The notes: a model not told the origin generated them from the sequence alone. DNA of 64,000 nucleotides from Artemisia argyi (GCA_030686995.1 CM060693.1:108835243-108899242); one strand, 5' to 3'; counted from the first letter of the stretch, positions 12,557-29,921 are shown. Numbers and translations: made by a program.

Positions 12557-15500
12557 TTTGGTTTTTGAACCGGGTTTGAAACATTTGGTTTCTCCGAAGT
12601 CAATGGTTTTGCAAACTTAGTTTCCTCACCCTTTCCTTTTTGACTTTCAAGTTGAGCCCTCAAAAGATCATTTTGCTCTTTCATGTTCTTTAAGTCATGC
12701 TCATACGACAATTTGTCATACTTGCATTCTTCCTTTTTTCGATCAAGTTGTTTAAAATATGACACATTTTCTTTTTCAAGCTTTATAAGAGCATTTTCAT
12801 TTTTTGAAACAATTTCGGAGGTCTCAGCTCTCAGTCTTTCATCGTCTTGAACAAAATATGTTTGTAAAATGATGGACATAATATCAGTGGTCATAACAGC
12901 TTCGAAGAGAGAATCATTTAGGTTTTCCAAAACATTCATGTTTTCACGAGTATCATTAGCTTCGTTTACCAGGGATTTGTGGTCCTTGACAAAGTCGGCC
13001 GTTTCTTTTAAGAAAGCTTGTTCAAAATGGATTACCCTCGCACTGATGTTATTCAGTGGGATAGTAATTTCGTTTTCAAAAACCTTTTTCTGTTCGATAT
13101 GAAAACTAGAATGCCAGTTGTTAATATTGATGGTAGTTTTCGATTCAACAATATTTTGAAGTTCTTGAATTCTCTTTTTAATGTCATCAAGAATGTCTCT
13201 AGCCTCACTTGTATTAAAAGTGTTGTTAGAGGACATTTGTTCTATTTTTGAAAGAGATTTGGAAACAACTTTCTTTTTAGACAAGAATTTCGCAAATGGT
13301 CGTTTTATGGAAAACGCAGATGGTTCTGTTTGTGGAACAAAAGTAATTCCCGAAAGTTTGTTCAATTTGTTGTAATCAATGGGTTTCAAATCCTTTTGTT
13401 TCATTTTATTTATGCTCTCTTCGACAAGTTCTATCGTTTCCACAGAATCCCGAACGATAGGAGGATCATGTTTGGTGTAAATCACATAACCATTATACAA
13501 AGCATTATGTTCTTGCTGAGCTTTCTTGAGATTACAAGGAGTTTTGTTTCCAAGAGCCATTTTATGTTTCGTATGATAAATCGGATTAGTTTGATTTGAA
13601 ATCATTTTCATTGTTTGACTTGACTGACCCGACTTAACCACTAATTCTTCTAAATGTGCAATCATGTGTTCTGACTCTACGATTTCTTCCAAAAGTTTGT
13701 CTTCTTTCTTTGCAAAGTCCTTTTTCAACTCATCCCTTTCTTTTTCAAGATTGGTATAAGCTGTTTTTTGTTTAGAAAGTTGGTATTGTAAATCAGAAAT
13801 TTCCGCGTTTAAAGATTTTATCTTTTTGAAAGAATTAACATCAAGTGTATCAAACTTGAGTTGCAATTGTTTTTCCTTTGAAACGGAATTTTGATAACCA
13901 GTTTCTAATTCAGACAATCTTTTGTTATGAAATTCAAAAGCTTTAACGTTTTCTTTGTAACTCTCAAGCTCAGCGGTCAATTTTACATTCGCGGCCTTAA
14001 CATCGCGATTGACCTTTTGCACATTCTCAATTTCAATACGACAGTTATTCAATAATGATTCAAATAAAGAACGTGTTTCCTCATCATTCTCAGCATGCTG
14101 TGAAACGAAGCCTCCATTATGATTCACATCTGGAGTTGCTGAAAGAGTATTGCTACTACTTGGCGTGTCCAGGTATGTATCATAAGTGGGTGCTAGCTTC
14201 TCAGAATGTTGTTCCTCATGAGGAGACATATCAAATATATCATTATTGTGACATGTGTTGAAGTTTGATACCTCAGATGGTGCATTGGTGTCATAAACAG
14301 GAAGTGTGTCAGAATCCGTGTCATACTTAGCTTCCTGAAGATTCGCCATAAATATGCAGTTCGCATCGATATCCTCTCTATCTTCCATGTCATCCATAAG
14401 AGCCATAAAATCATTCTCCTCTGCGTTCAACTGAAACCCTGCCTGAACCTTTTGTGCCAACATTACTGCTTTCTGCAAGTACTCTAGATCTTTCTTGTTC
14501 GGCTTAGTAGGACAGTTCCTTGCCATATGACCTACACCCTGACAGTTGAAACACTTAATCGGATTACCCTGATTCACATTTCCTAAATTTCCAACAACTG
14601 GAGCTGCAACATTCCTATTCTGATTACCCATTGCCTGATTACCAACATTCTGACCCCTCTGATTTCCAACAAACTGACCCATCTGATTCCCTGCATACTG
14701 ACCATGCTGATTCCCTGCATACTGACCTGCATTCTGCATATTCTGATTGCCCATATTAAATCCAGTAGCATATCCTTGCTGATTCCCATAAACTCCAACC
14801 ATTTGGCCTCCGTTGCCTATATTGAAACTCGGCTGAGCGATCTGCCTGTTGCGAGTATTCGATGAAATCCTTTGGTTGTTGTTTGTTGGTGTAGAATAGC
14901 GTCCTTGGAATGCCTTTGACAGAAAAGCAAACGCTTGTGTCAATGCTGCAGAAGCTTCATCATTTTCAGTGAATTCTGGTTCATGGAATTGAGGGTATTG
15001 CTGTTGTGGAATAACATGTTGTTGTTGCTGTGGGTAGAACTGTTGTTGGTAGACCGGTGTTGGTTGTTGAACGTATGATGGTTGCAAGTAGTTGTGAGTG
15101 GAAGATGATGATGATTGTTGTGTGTTTACTGGTAGCGGTGTTGGTGTAGTAGCAATTAATGCGAGAGGATCATGATTCTTTGCCAATTTTTCTTTCCTTA
15201 CTTCATTAGCCTCCGCTTGGTTTTGCTTCAAAAAGTCATAGAGTTGATCATAATTCACCTTATGTAAGTCCTTTGTTTGATTGACAATTGTAACATAACG
15301 ACCCCATTCTTCTGGAAGGTTATTGATGAATTTGATGTTTGTTGCAATTGTTTGAGGTGTCAACTTGTTTCTGATTAACTCATTCATCAAAGTGCAAAAC
15401 CTTGTGTAGTAAGATTCAATCTGTTCACCTTTAGTGGATGTAAAGTTCTCCCATTCAGTAAGAAGTTTGTTCTCAACGTCTTGTTGTCCAATCTCTGTTC

Positions 15501-15891
15501 CATGACATATCCTTCTAACACGTTCCCACATAGCATAAGCAGTTTCACAACTGTCGACCGCAGCAAAGATCTCCCGTGGTAATCCAAGTTGGATTAAATG
15601 CATTGCCAAATCATCAGCGGCGATCTGCTTCTTGTCTTCCTCTGTGTAATCTGCTTCTGTTTGTTCACGCACGAATGGTTGAGTAGGAGGTGTTGTATTT
15701 GGATTACCTTCAATTTGAACTTGTCTTGGCTTGAATGGACCATTTGTAATGGAGTTGATCATTAATTTACCATCAGGCTTTGTTTTGATGTAACGAAGCA
15801 TGCGGCTTGTCTATGGGAGATATCCACCTTTTTCAAGCATTGGAGGTCGATTTTCCGCACTGGCTGCATGAATGTCTTGCTGAGTTGCCAT
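12532..15891 (-). pseudogene. copia element 1 gag, interrupted
   Basis: The natural start is the ATG at 15891 (MATQQDIHAAS...). A TAG at 15811-15813 falls where related copia Gag proteins have tryptophan in a YVPW-type motif, so translation would end after about 26 codons. Downstream, 1089 codons stay open from 15801. They contain a UBN2-type Gag core, a Gln/Asn/Gly-rich stretch of repeated GNQ units, one CCHC zinc knuckle (CFNCQGVGHMARNC, about 14520-14560), and a long coiled coil rich in Lys, Glu and Leu. In copia elements Gag forms the particle that packages element RNA. The long coiled-coil tail fits Sirevirus Gag. Confidence 0.88.
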
Positions 15892-16189
15892 TGATGAAGT
15901 GTAGATTGATAAAGTTGATTCTTGGATCGTTCCAATGAAGTAGGAGTTGTGTTTAGTGTAAGTTGATGCAAGTATTTATGATGAAAAATTTGATCTAAAA
16001 CCTTAAAACCTCAATAACTTCTTCTCGGAGCGTTTTTAGGCCTCGAAACTTGGGTTGAATTCATTCAAAGTGTCCTTCTTCTCTGTTTCACGGTCGTTTT
16101 GACAGCTTATTCGTCGAAAACGGAGTTACGGTTCAAAAGTTATGGCCTTTTGAAGTTTGGATGTCAAAAGTCAAAAACTTACGCGTAAA

Positions 16190-16720
16190 CCTTTAATCTT
16201 ATGCGTAAACAATAATCTTAAGCGTAAAGGGTAAACTTAGGCGTAAACAGAATCTTATGCGTAAAGTAAATGTTATGCGTAAACAAAAGTTATGCGTAAA
16301 CAGTAATCTTATGCGTAAGAAAATTCTTAAGCGTAGAATTAGTAGTTTATGCGTAAGCTATTTGTTTATGCGTAAGATTTATGTTACGCGTAAGGTTTAG
16401 CTTATGCGTAAGATTTTTACGCGTAAGGTTTACAAACCAAACTGATCTCTCAAACTTATCCAAGCTTGAAAGATATCCCGTGTCGAAGTATTCCACAAAC
16501 TTATCCAAGTCAGGGAAGTACTGAGTAAGCTCTGATCGTTGAAGAAAACTTATGCGTAGGATCTTTTGCGTAGAAAACTTATGCGTAGGATCTTAAGCGT
16601 AGATCTTATGCGTAGGATTTCACCTTTTGCGTAGGAATCCACCTTGAGCGTAGAAAAAGGGTTTTAGGCAAAAACTTACGCGTAGAAACAGGGTTTTGGG
16701 TAAAAACTTACGCGTAAACG
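16190..16720 (-). repeat. GCGTA-rich interspersed repeat in the copia leader
   Basis: About 23 copies of a short unit of the form TWNGCGTA(A/G) lie between the primer-binding site and gag, with a gap at about 16437-16545. Typical forms are TATGCGTAAAC, TACGCGTAAGG and TATGCGTAGG. The spacing is irregular, so it is not a simple tandem array. In the transcript (minus strand) the unit reads TTACGCATA. It lies wholly in the untranslated leader RNA. Confidence 0.8.
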
Positions 16721-16970
16721 TGCCAAACAGCTCAAAAATACGATTTTTTCAACCAAAAACACATTTTTCACTTGTTTCTTTTGATCAAATCTTTCCCAAA
16801 ACACTTAGAATCAATAAAACTTCAATAAAGTTCACGACTTTAACACTAAAGATACGTAAAAATCAAAACTTTTAAAGAAAAGCACACGTTTTTAAATGAA
16901 AAACGTAACTTTTAAAGGAAAAGTTTGATAAAAACGATTTTCACACACTCCTAAACCATTGTTAGGCGAT

Positions 16971-16980
16971 TGATACCACT
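16971..16980 (-). other. Primer-binding site of copia element 1
   Basis: Directly inside the 5' LTR the minus strand reads AGTGGTATCA, containing TGGTATCA, the complement of the 3' end of initiator methionine tRNA used as reverse-transcription primer by most plant copia elements. The match stops after eight bases (ATCGCC follows rather than GAGCC). Confidence 0.75.
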
Positions 16981-17395
16981 TGTAGGACCTTAAAACTATC
17001 AACTTTAACACAAATGTAAGCACTAGATGAAGTAAAGATGGTGACTTGATGTAATATATGTGTGGCGTTAAACTTGAAAGAGAATTATAAGATGAAGAGA
17101 ACTTTTATTAATAAAACACACACAATAAACACACAAGCACACACCTCAAATGAGCATTTGAGGTGTTTAAATAGTTGGTTACATGAGAAGCCCTAAAGGC
17201 TTTCTATGGGCTTGGGCTTGGGCTTGGACTTGGTTATACGACTAGATAATAAGGCTTATATAACATTGCACATAACATATTAGCTTGCCAAGTCCAAAGC
17301 CCAATGCCTATCCTATTCCATAAACTAAGACACATTACAAAGTTCCTAATATGAGAATGACCATCACTTCTAAATACATATTTTTAATGCTAACA
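16981..17395 (-). repeat. 5' LTR of copia element 1
   Basis: This 415-bp copy pairs with 5196-5604 and is followed by the target repeat AAAGG at 17396-17400. The minus-strand TATA-like sequence lies in the TTATATAAGCC region near 17255-17265, a plausible core promoter. Confidence 0.92.
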
Positions 17396-17400
17396 AAAGG

Positions 17401-19505
17401 AAACTTGGAATTTGAATTAAAGAAAGCTTAAATTGCATTACAGGAACTGAGTTCAAACTTTTTGAAGCACTAAAATCTATTTTTACATTAATTCGACATA
17501 ACTATTTTTAGCTAAAAACTACTCATCTCTTCTCAGCCTCCTCTCTCCCTTTTATATTGAAGAATTAGGGTTTAGGAGTGTTCCCTTGTCCTTTCCCAAC
17601 AACTTTCTTAACCATTGGATGAGTACGATTTAATCTTGGCCATTCTTGGATTTTGGCGCCCAAAATTAGTACAAAGGCGCATGCTTCTGATAACGTGTTT
17701 AGGGGTGATATAATTGGGGTTTAGGTGACTGTTTGGGGGCTTGGCAGTGTGTAGGGTGATGATGAGAGGGGGGAGTCACATGTGACTAGTTTTGAGGTGT
17801 GTGGTTTGGCAGTAGAGTGGTTTTGGTGGGAGAAAGGTGGGTTTGACCACCTTGTTTGACCCTGGAATAATAAAAACGGGGTTTTATTACTAAGGGAATG
17901 GGCTTGGGGTGGCTTTTGGGCTTGTGTGGTGGACCAAGGGAAAGGTGGGCTTGGGGTGTTGTGTTTGTTTTGGATTTGGATTTTGGGGGATCATGGGATC
18001 CGTTTGGTTTTGTAGGAACAATACCACAAGGACCAATTTTGCCAACTGCTGAAACTTATGGACCAATCTTGCCTACTTTCCAAACATATTCCAAGGTCCA
18101 TTCTTGCCAAAGTTGAATAACACAAGGACTATACATGATATTTTCCAAAAACAAAATTTTCTAGGGACCATATTTGCCAATTTTGAAACTTCAGGGGCCA
18201 AATGCGTAATTTCTTCAAAACTTTCACCCAGGTACCATTTTTGATAACTTTTGACTTTTAAATGCCTTGGGTGACTTTTCTTACAAAACAAAGGCCTAGG
18301 GACTAAATTTGACAAGTTTTGAAAGTTGAGGGACTGAAACTGCCAATTTTGCAAACTTTGTTCGTTTTTCAACTGTTTTTAATCATTTTGCATCTGAAAC
18401 ATATCAAACACAATCCCTGGGATATTTTCAGTATTTTGATGCACATTTGAGTATTTTTGGATGTTTTGGCAGTTCAAATTGACCAAAAATGATGAGTGTT
18501 TGAGCACTCATCAAAAATCAAGGAATGATTTTTGGTCAAAGGAGGAGCGAAAAATATGTTGATTTTTCCAAAAATATAAAAGTTTCTAATTGTCTTAGAA
18601 AACGCGGTGCAAGTATAGGCTAAGGTTGCGGATAAGTAAAACTTAAAACGCAAATTTCTGTTTTGTAAGGCACATGGTCTATTTGATAACATTTTAACTT
18701 AATTATCAAAAATTCCCTAATTGATCATGAGTGTACTAAACATTAATCTGATGCGAGGAAAATTGTAGTAGTTGGTTTTCGTTATGCGCATGTTGTTTAA
18801 ACGACGTTTAAACCAAACGTATAGTTTTTTAATAACTTTTGCGAAAATGATCCGATGAGCGTTAAACTTTTATTTTATCATGGAAATAATTTATCTCACG
18901 AGAATATGAAATAAAAATTTCGGAAATGAATAGTGAAAGTGAATAGTAAAAATTCGGGATTAGATAGTAACCTGAAAATGCGAATTGTTACACTAATGAA
19001 CCTTCTCGAACTCTTTAAGATATCAATGACAATATGTGAGTTGATAATGTATTATGCTATTCATTGATTTATTAATATGACATGCTTAGTCTAACCATCT
19101 GTAAACTTTTTTGATACATATTATGTTTGATACATTTCCTTAAAGAATTACTATTTTTGATGTTTAAAAAATTAATGGTGTTGGTAGTATCAGTTGTATT
19201 GAGTGTGAAATTGTTTGATCGAAGAATCTTACGTTGTGACAGAGATGGCAACCATTACAATCACACAGCTAACGTCGTGTACAAAGACGTCCTTCATCAC
19301 CTTTAATTTTTCCATTTTTATTTTATTATATCTTTTTATCTTTTAAACAATAAATTCAAAGTTATTTATGTTAACATTATTATCTTTCAGCATTATACAT
19401 TTAGCGTATTAAATTTTTACATCATGTTTGTAATATATTTTTAGGTTTAATAATAAAATATTTTATGGAAAACAAGGGTGATTTCCACAAAACATTTAAT
19501 GGAAA
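17401..19505. other. Gene-free repeat-derived spacer
   Basis: No supported gene is present. About 18010-18370 consists of loosely tandem, diverged units built on wording like GGGACCATATTTGCCAA and TTTTGAAACT, as often found inside plant TE ends. The stretch 18590-18985 ends GCGAATTGTTACA and has the texture of an LTR end, but no partner was found. 19320-19500 is AT-rich. Confidence 0.45.
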
Positions 19506-19715
19506 ACAAGGGTGCGTTTAGTTGAGGGAAAACACCTTTTTTCTCTACAAAATGTTTTGTGAAAAACAAGGAAAATAGAGATCGCGTTCAAATTACTGTT
19601 TTCCAATAAAATTCTCTACAAAACACAAAATTCCTATTTCTAACTTTAATACACAAAACTACAAAACATTTTTTTTTCCACCTAATTTCCATTAAAATAC
19701 CCCAAATCCGTTTTC

Positions 19716-20845
19716 GTCAGTTGTTATACGTTTTCGGCTGATTTTTTACGTTTTCGTCCATTTTTTTACGTTTTCGTCAGATTTTTTACGTTTTCGTCTG
19801 ATTTTTTACGTTTTCGTCCGTTTTTATTTTACTTTTTCGTCATATTTTTTACGTTTTCGTCCATTTTTTACGTTTTCATCTTATTTTTTATGTTTTCGTC
19901 CATTTTTTTTACGTTTTCGTCAGATTTTTTTAAGTTTTTGTCCCATTTTTTACGTTTTCGTCCGTTTTTTACGTTTTTGTCAGATTTTTTACGTTTTCGT
20001 CCGATTTTTTACATTTTCGTCGGTATTTTTAAGTTTTGGTCATATTTTTTACGTTTTCGTCAGATTTTTTACATTTTCGTCCAATTTTTTACGTTTTCTT
20101 CTGATTTTTTACGTTTTCGTCTATTTTTTTACGTTTTCGTTAGATTTTTTACGTTTTTGTCAGATTTTTTACGTTTTCGTCTGTCTTTTTTACGTTTTCG
20201 TCAGATTTTTTACGTTATTGTCCGTTTTTTTTACGTTTTCGTCAAATTTTTACGTTTTTGTCAGATTTTTTACGTTTTCGTCAGATTTTTTACGTTTTCT
20301 TCCGTTATTTTACGTTTTCGTCAGATTTTTTACGTTTTTATCCGATTTTTTATGTTTTCGTCACATTTTTTACGTTTTCGTCCGTTTTTTTTACGTTTTT
20401 GTCAGATTTTTTACGTTTTCATCCGATTTTTTTACGTTTTCACATGTTTTTTTTACGTTTTCATCCATTTTTTACTTTTACGTCAGAATTTTTAAATTTT
20501 CGTCCGATTTTTTACGTTTTCGTCTTTTTTTTACGTTTTGGTCAGATTTTTTACGTTTTTGTCCGATTTTCTACGTTTTCGTCTTATTTTTTACGTCTTC
20601 GTCCATTTTTTTTACGTTTTGTTCATATTTTTTATGTTTTCGTCAGATTATTTACATGTCCGTCTGATTTTCGTCTGTTTACTTACGTTTTCGTGGGGTT
20701 TTCTACATATTCATCCGTCTTCGCTCGTTTTACTATATTTTCTTACGTTTTTATCCGTTCTTTGATGTTTTTTTACGTTTTCGCCCAGTTTTAATGTTTA
20801 CTTATGTTTATTTACATTTATGTCTATTTTTTTACATTTTTGTTA
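19716..20845 (+). repeat. Left minisatellite arm, about 20-bp unit
   Basis: Roughly 55 head-to-tail copies of ACGTTTTCGTCAGATTTTTT, each with small changes. The three bases after CGTC vary (AGA, CGA, TGA, CCA), and the T-run varies by one or two. Many copies carry CA or TG in place of one of the two CpG sites, the expected trace of methylcytosine deamination. Confidence 0.9.
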
Positions 20846-20864
20846 GACGAAACCTAAAAAAACA

Positions 20865-21905
20865 TAAATTAAAGATGAAAACGTAAATGAAAGATGAAAA
20901 CGTAATAAATCAGAAGAAACGTAAAAAATCGGAAGAAAACGTAAAAATCGGAAGAAATAATAAAAAAAAATGAAAATATTAAAAAAACGACAAATACATA
21001 AAAAAAATATGACGAAAACGTAAAAAACAGATTGAAACATAAAAAATCAGACGAAAACGTAAAAAATCTGACAAAAACGTAAAAAAAAAGGACGAAAACG
21101 TATAAAATCTGACGAAAACGTATAAAAAACGGAGGAAACATAAAAAAGCAGATAAAAACGTAAAAAGCTAGACGAAAACGTAAAAAAAACATCCAAAAAC
21201 GTAAAAAATAGGACGAAAATATAAATAAACTGACGAAAACATAAAGAAACGGACGAAAACGTATAAAAACTGACGAAAACGTAAAGAAACGGACGAAAAC
21301 ATAAAAAATCGGACAAAAACGTAAAAAAGGACGAAAACGTAAAAAGACTGAAGAAAATGTAAAAAAACTGACGAAACTGTAAAACATCTGACAAAAACGT
21401 CAAAAAAACAGACGAAAACGTAGAAAAACAGACAAAAACGTAAAAAAGGGACGAAAACGTAAAAAATCTGACGAAAATGTAAAAAAAATGATGAAAACGT
21501 AAAAAGTCGGACGAAAACGTAAAAACCAGATGGAAACATAAAAAAATCAGACGAAAACATAAAAAATAGGACAAAAACGTAAAAAAATCTTACGAAAATG
21601 TAAAAAAATAGACGAAAACATAAAAAAGGACGAAAACGTAAAATAAACTGACAAAAACGTAAAGAAACGGATGAAAACGAAAAAAATCGGACGAAAACGT
21701 AAAAAAACAGACGAGACTGTAAAAAATCTGACGAAAACGTAAAAAAAAAACCGACAAAAATGTAAAAAATTGGACGAAAACGTAAAAAAAACGGACGAAA
21801 CGTAAAAAAAACAGACGAAAACGTTAAAAAAAAAAAGAAAAAAGAAAAAAACGGACAAAAACGTAAAAATTGGACGAAAACGTAAAAAAATAGACGAAAA
21901 CGTTA
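20865..21905 (-). repeat. Right minisatellite arm, reverse complement of the left arm
   Basis: Roughly 50 copies of the complementary unit (GACGAAAACGTAAAAAATCT form) in the opposite orientation, separated from the left arm by only about 20-40 bp of irregular sequence around 20840-20870. A transcript crossing both arms would fold into a hairpin about 1 kb long. Confidence 0.9.
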
Positions 21906-22461
21906 TTTGATGTTATATTTTAGTTTTTTAATTCTTTATTTTCTCGTATTAGGATTTTTTAGTTATTTTATAATTTAGTTGGTTAGTTTATAATATTTGT
22001 TTTTGTGTTTTGAAGATGTTTTTATAATATTACTAAGGTGAATAGTGAATTGAGATATAAAACAACAACGTTTAAATATGTTTTCTAGTTTTGCAAAATC
22101 GAAAACACAAACACATGTTTTTAAGAATAAACGTATTTTCTAAATTTTTCATTGTTTTGTGAAAATCAAACTCTCTTCTATTTTCCTACGAAACAACTAC
22201 AAAACAAGAAATAAAAAATAGGGAAAAAAAAAATGTTTTCCGGCTAAACGCCATGCTAGCCGGGCTTAGGCTAGTTACGCGTATAATATATGATTAGTAA
22301 GAAAAATTAAAAGATACAGAATTATCCCCCTGACAAAAACAAAGTTGACACAAAAATAAATGGTGAGAAGCCAAAAACCCTCTCTCACCCTCCTTATCTA
22401 CATTTTCTGTAAACAAAAACCATTTAAGTGGTGGTAACCTTAAATCCAACAAAACAAAATC

Positions 22462-27971
<5,510 letters not shown>

Positions 27972-29232
27972 ATGCAACCTTTCCGAGTACTTGTCAAACT
28001 CCTGAGTACTTCATACTATTAGTGGCATGATCTAAAATATGAAGATATCTAAAGGTAAAATTTTGCATTAATTTATATATATCGCAGAGTAATAGGTAGG
28101 TGCATTTAGTTGTGCCAGTAGCATATGATAGTAAAATTTGCTTCTTCTCATTACTTATCTTGTATTATTGGGACTTGGCTGTTCGTTGTTTAGTGAAGAC
28201 ATATCTAGCTCGGGTTTACTGTTCTATTTTGTTAACAAAGCATGTGAGTTTCAGAACTTGAAACATGAGTTGATATGTTTGTTTTCTGTAGTTTTCATCC
28301 CTGTCTCATGTTAGTCTTATCAAAACCTCTGTAGTTTTCCTGGATCATTCCCAAAATCTTGTGTAAAAGAGACACGGTTGCTCTTGAAACACATATATAC
28401 TCCCCTTTTGTCTTTTCCTGACCATGTCCTTGGTTGATGAGGTAAAGACATAACCATATTCGAATCATCATCATTAATGTCACATATTTTCTCATACATT
28501 TGCCATCCTTGTGAATTTGAAAGGGCCTAGGATTAGTATTATTTCAGTTTTGCCAACAAAAGAAACTCCGTTTATCTTTATCATATCATTTGGATACGGT
28601 TCGAAGGTTGTTTTTGATGATTGAGTATTTGAGTTAAGGTTCGTTTAATAGCCGTGGGTCACATGACATATTTTCTAATTACATTGTTTTAACTACATGG
28701 ACCTAGTCGTCTTAATAACTTTGGGTCTTTATTTTGTTCTCGTACAGACACTAGCAGTCGTTGGTGTTACATAACACTTACTACTCGCAAATTCTTTTGA
28801 TCAATACTCATGAATTATGTTACATTCTAGTACCAATCAGTTTTTCATTTTAAAAAATTTGTGCTAAAATCCTTAAAAGTTTATTAATGAAAAAGGTTTT
28901 ACTAATGAATCAAACAAATATAGTTAAGAAAAAATGCAAATGTCAATGGCTAAAAAGGTTAGACTAAGACTTTTGGTTATTCCTGTGTTTAATTTACTTG
29001 GTCAAACTCAAATATATATATAAAAAAAAGGCAAAGTGGGTTATGACTTATTCCACGCCTACTCCCATTGTTGTTGAGATTTGACGATCCGCGTTAAGCG
29101 AATCTATGCTTCCTTCACTTTCAAATATTTTTTATATGTGTCACAAAATTGAGCTAAATGAATCAACTAGTTTGAGATTAATGTGGGAATCAAAAAGTAA
29201 AACCCCTTTAAATATGGGTCACTATAATTTGC

Positions 29233-29235
<3 letters not shown>

Positions 29236-29311
<76 letters not shown>
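29236..29311. repeat. TA dinucleotide microsatellite, 38 units
   Basis: An uninterrupted AT run of 76 bp. Perfect runs of this length are expected to be length-polymorphic and to form cruciforms readily. Confidence 0.98.
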
Positions 29312-29313
<2 letters not shown>

Positions 29314-29921
29314 CTGCCGGGTATTTGAGACTCGCAGTCTCAACACATCAAAGGGAATTACACGTCCCCCCTCCATCCAAGAGTGCCGGCCGGGGTTTGA
29401 TTTGCCAATTACTTCAAGGCATTTAAAAAATTATATAATAATAAATAAAAAAAATAAAAATAAAAAACTTTCTTTAAGGAAAAATTGATTTTCTCAACTT
29501 CCTCTGAGAATTTGTAGTGAAAATGATGGATCAGTGACATACTGACATGTATCTGGATATTGTCAAACCACTCTGAATGCTCTAAAATAACAAGTAGTGA
29601 TGCTCTAACTAATAAGCACTGTAGTTTATTTCATTTGTTAGATACATTTCACATCACCATTTGTTAATGCATTTCGTGTTTCTTTCCATTTTATGTCTAA
29701 TTTGCATTTTAATACAGAAAGACCAAGTAGCTTAATCCAGATTTATTCTGTAAAACGCTTACATCGCTACAATTACAATCGCTGTAATTTTGTGACTGGT
29801 GTACGTAACAAAGAGTAAAGAAAATCTTGGATGTTGCTGACACTTAATTGTTTTGTGACAAAGTATAACAAAAATATATTATTAGGATGAAGTGACTATG
29901 TTTACCACTAGATCCATACTC

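Larger units (their letters stand above)
5196..17395 (-). mobile_element. Full-length, decayed Sirevirus-like Ty1/copia element
   Basis: The 12.2-kb element has two near-identical LTRs (5196-5604 and 16981-17395), each starting TGTAGGACC and ending GCTAACA. The 5-bp duplication AAAGG flanks it at 5191-5195 and 17396-17400. It is transcribed right to left: 5' LTR, primer-binding site, about 1.1-kb leader, gag with zinc knuckle and coiled coil, protease, integrase, reverse transcriptase, RNase H, a long 3' noncoding region, polypurine tract and 3' LTR. The order integrase before reverse transcriptase is the copia order. The long coiled-coil Gag, long 3' region and several polypurine-like tracts resemble the Sirevirus lineage. 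Stops and frameshifts make it non-autonomous. Confidence 0.93.
19510..22250. mobile_element. Foldback-type element with giant minisatellite arms
   Basis: Two long arms, each about 1.1 kb, face each other. The left arm repeats ACGTTTTCGTC plus a T-run and the right arm repeats the reverse complement. The outer ends are also inverted: GGTGCGTTTAGTTGAGGGAA on the left matches GGCGTTTAGCCGGAAAACA read inward from the right end near 22250. A homologous GGAAAATAGA stretch follows on both sides. Long inverted repeats made of short tandem units are the hallmark of foldback transposons. No transposase is present and no clear target duplication was found. Apparent open frames in the arms are artefacts of the tandem unit. 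Confidence 0.75.

Noticed and set aside
12174..13599. Plus-strand open frames across copia gag
   Set aside because: Antisense shadows of the gag coding region, without promoter or domain.
16190..16720. CRISPR-like spacing of the GCGTA repeat
   Set aside because: Units are too short, degenerate and irregularly spaced, and the context is a plant retrotransposon leader.
19890..21858. Several long overlapping open frames encoding Phe/Arg/Val/Ser-rich repeats such as FYVFVRFF
   Set aside because: They are by-products of the roughly 20-bp minisatellite read in different frames on both strands; no start context, splice sites or known domain.
29106..29426. Small ORFs with poly-(Ile-Tyr) on both strands
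   Set aside because: Produced by the TA microsatellite.
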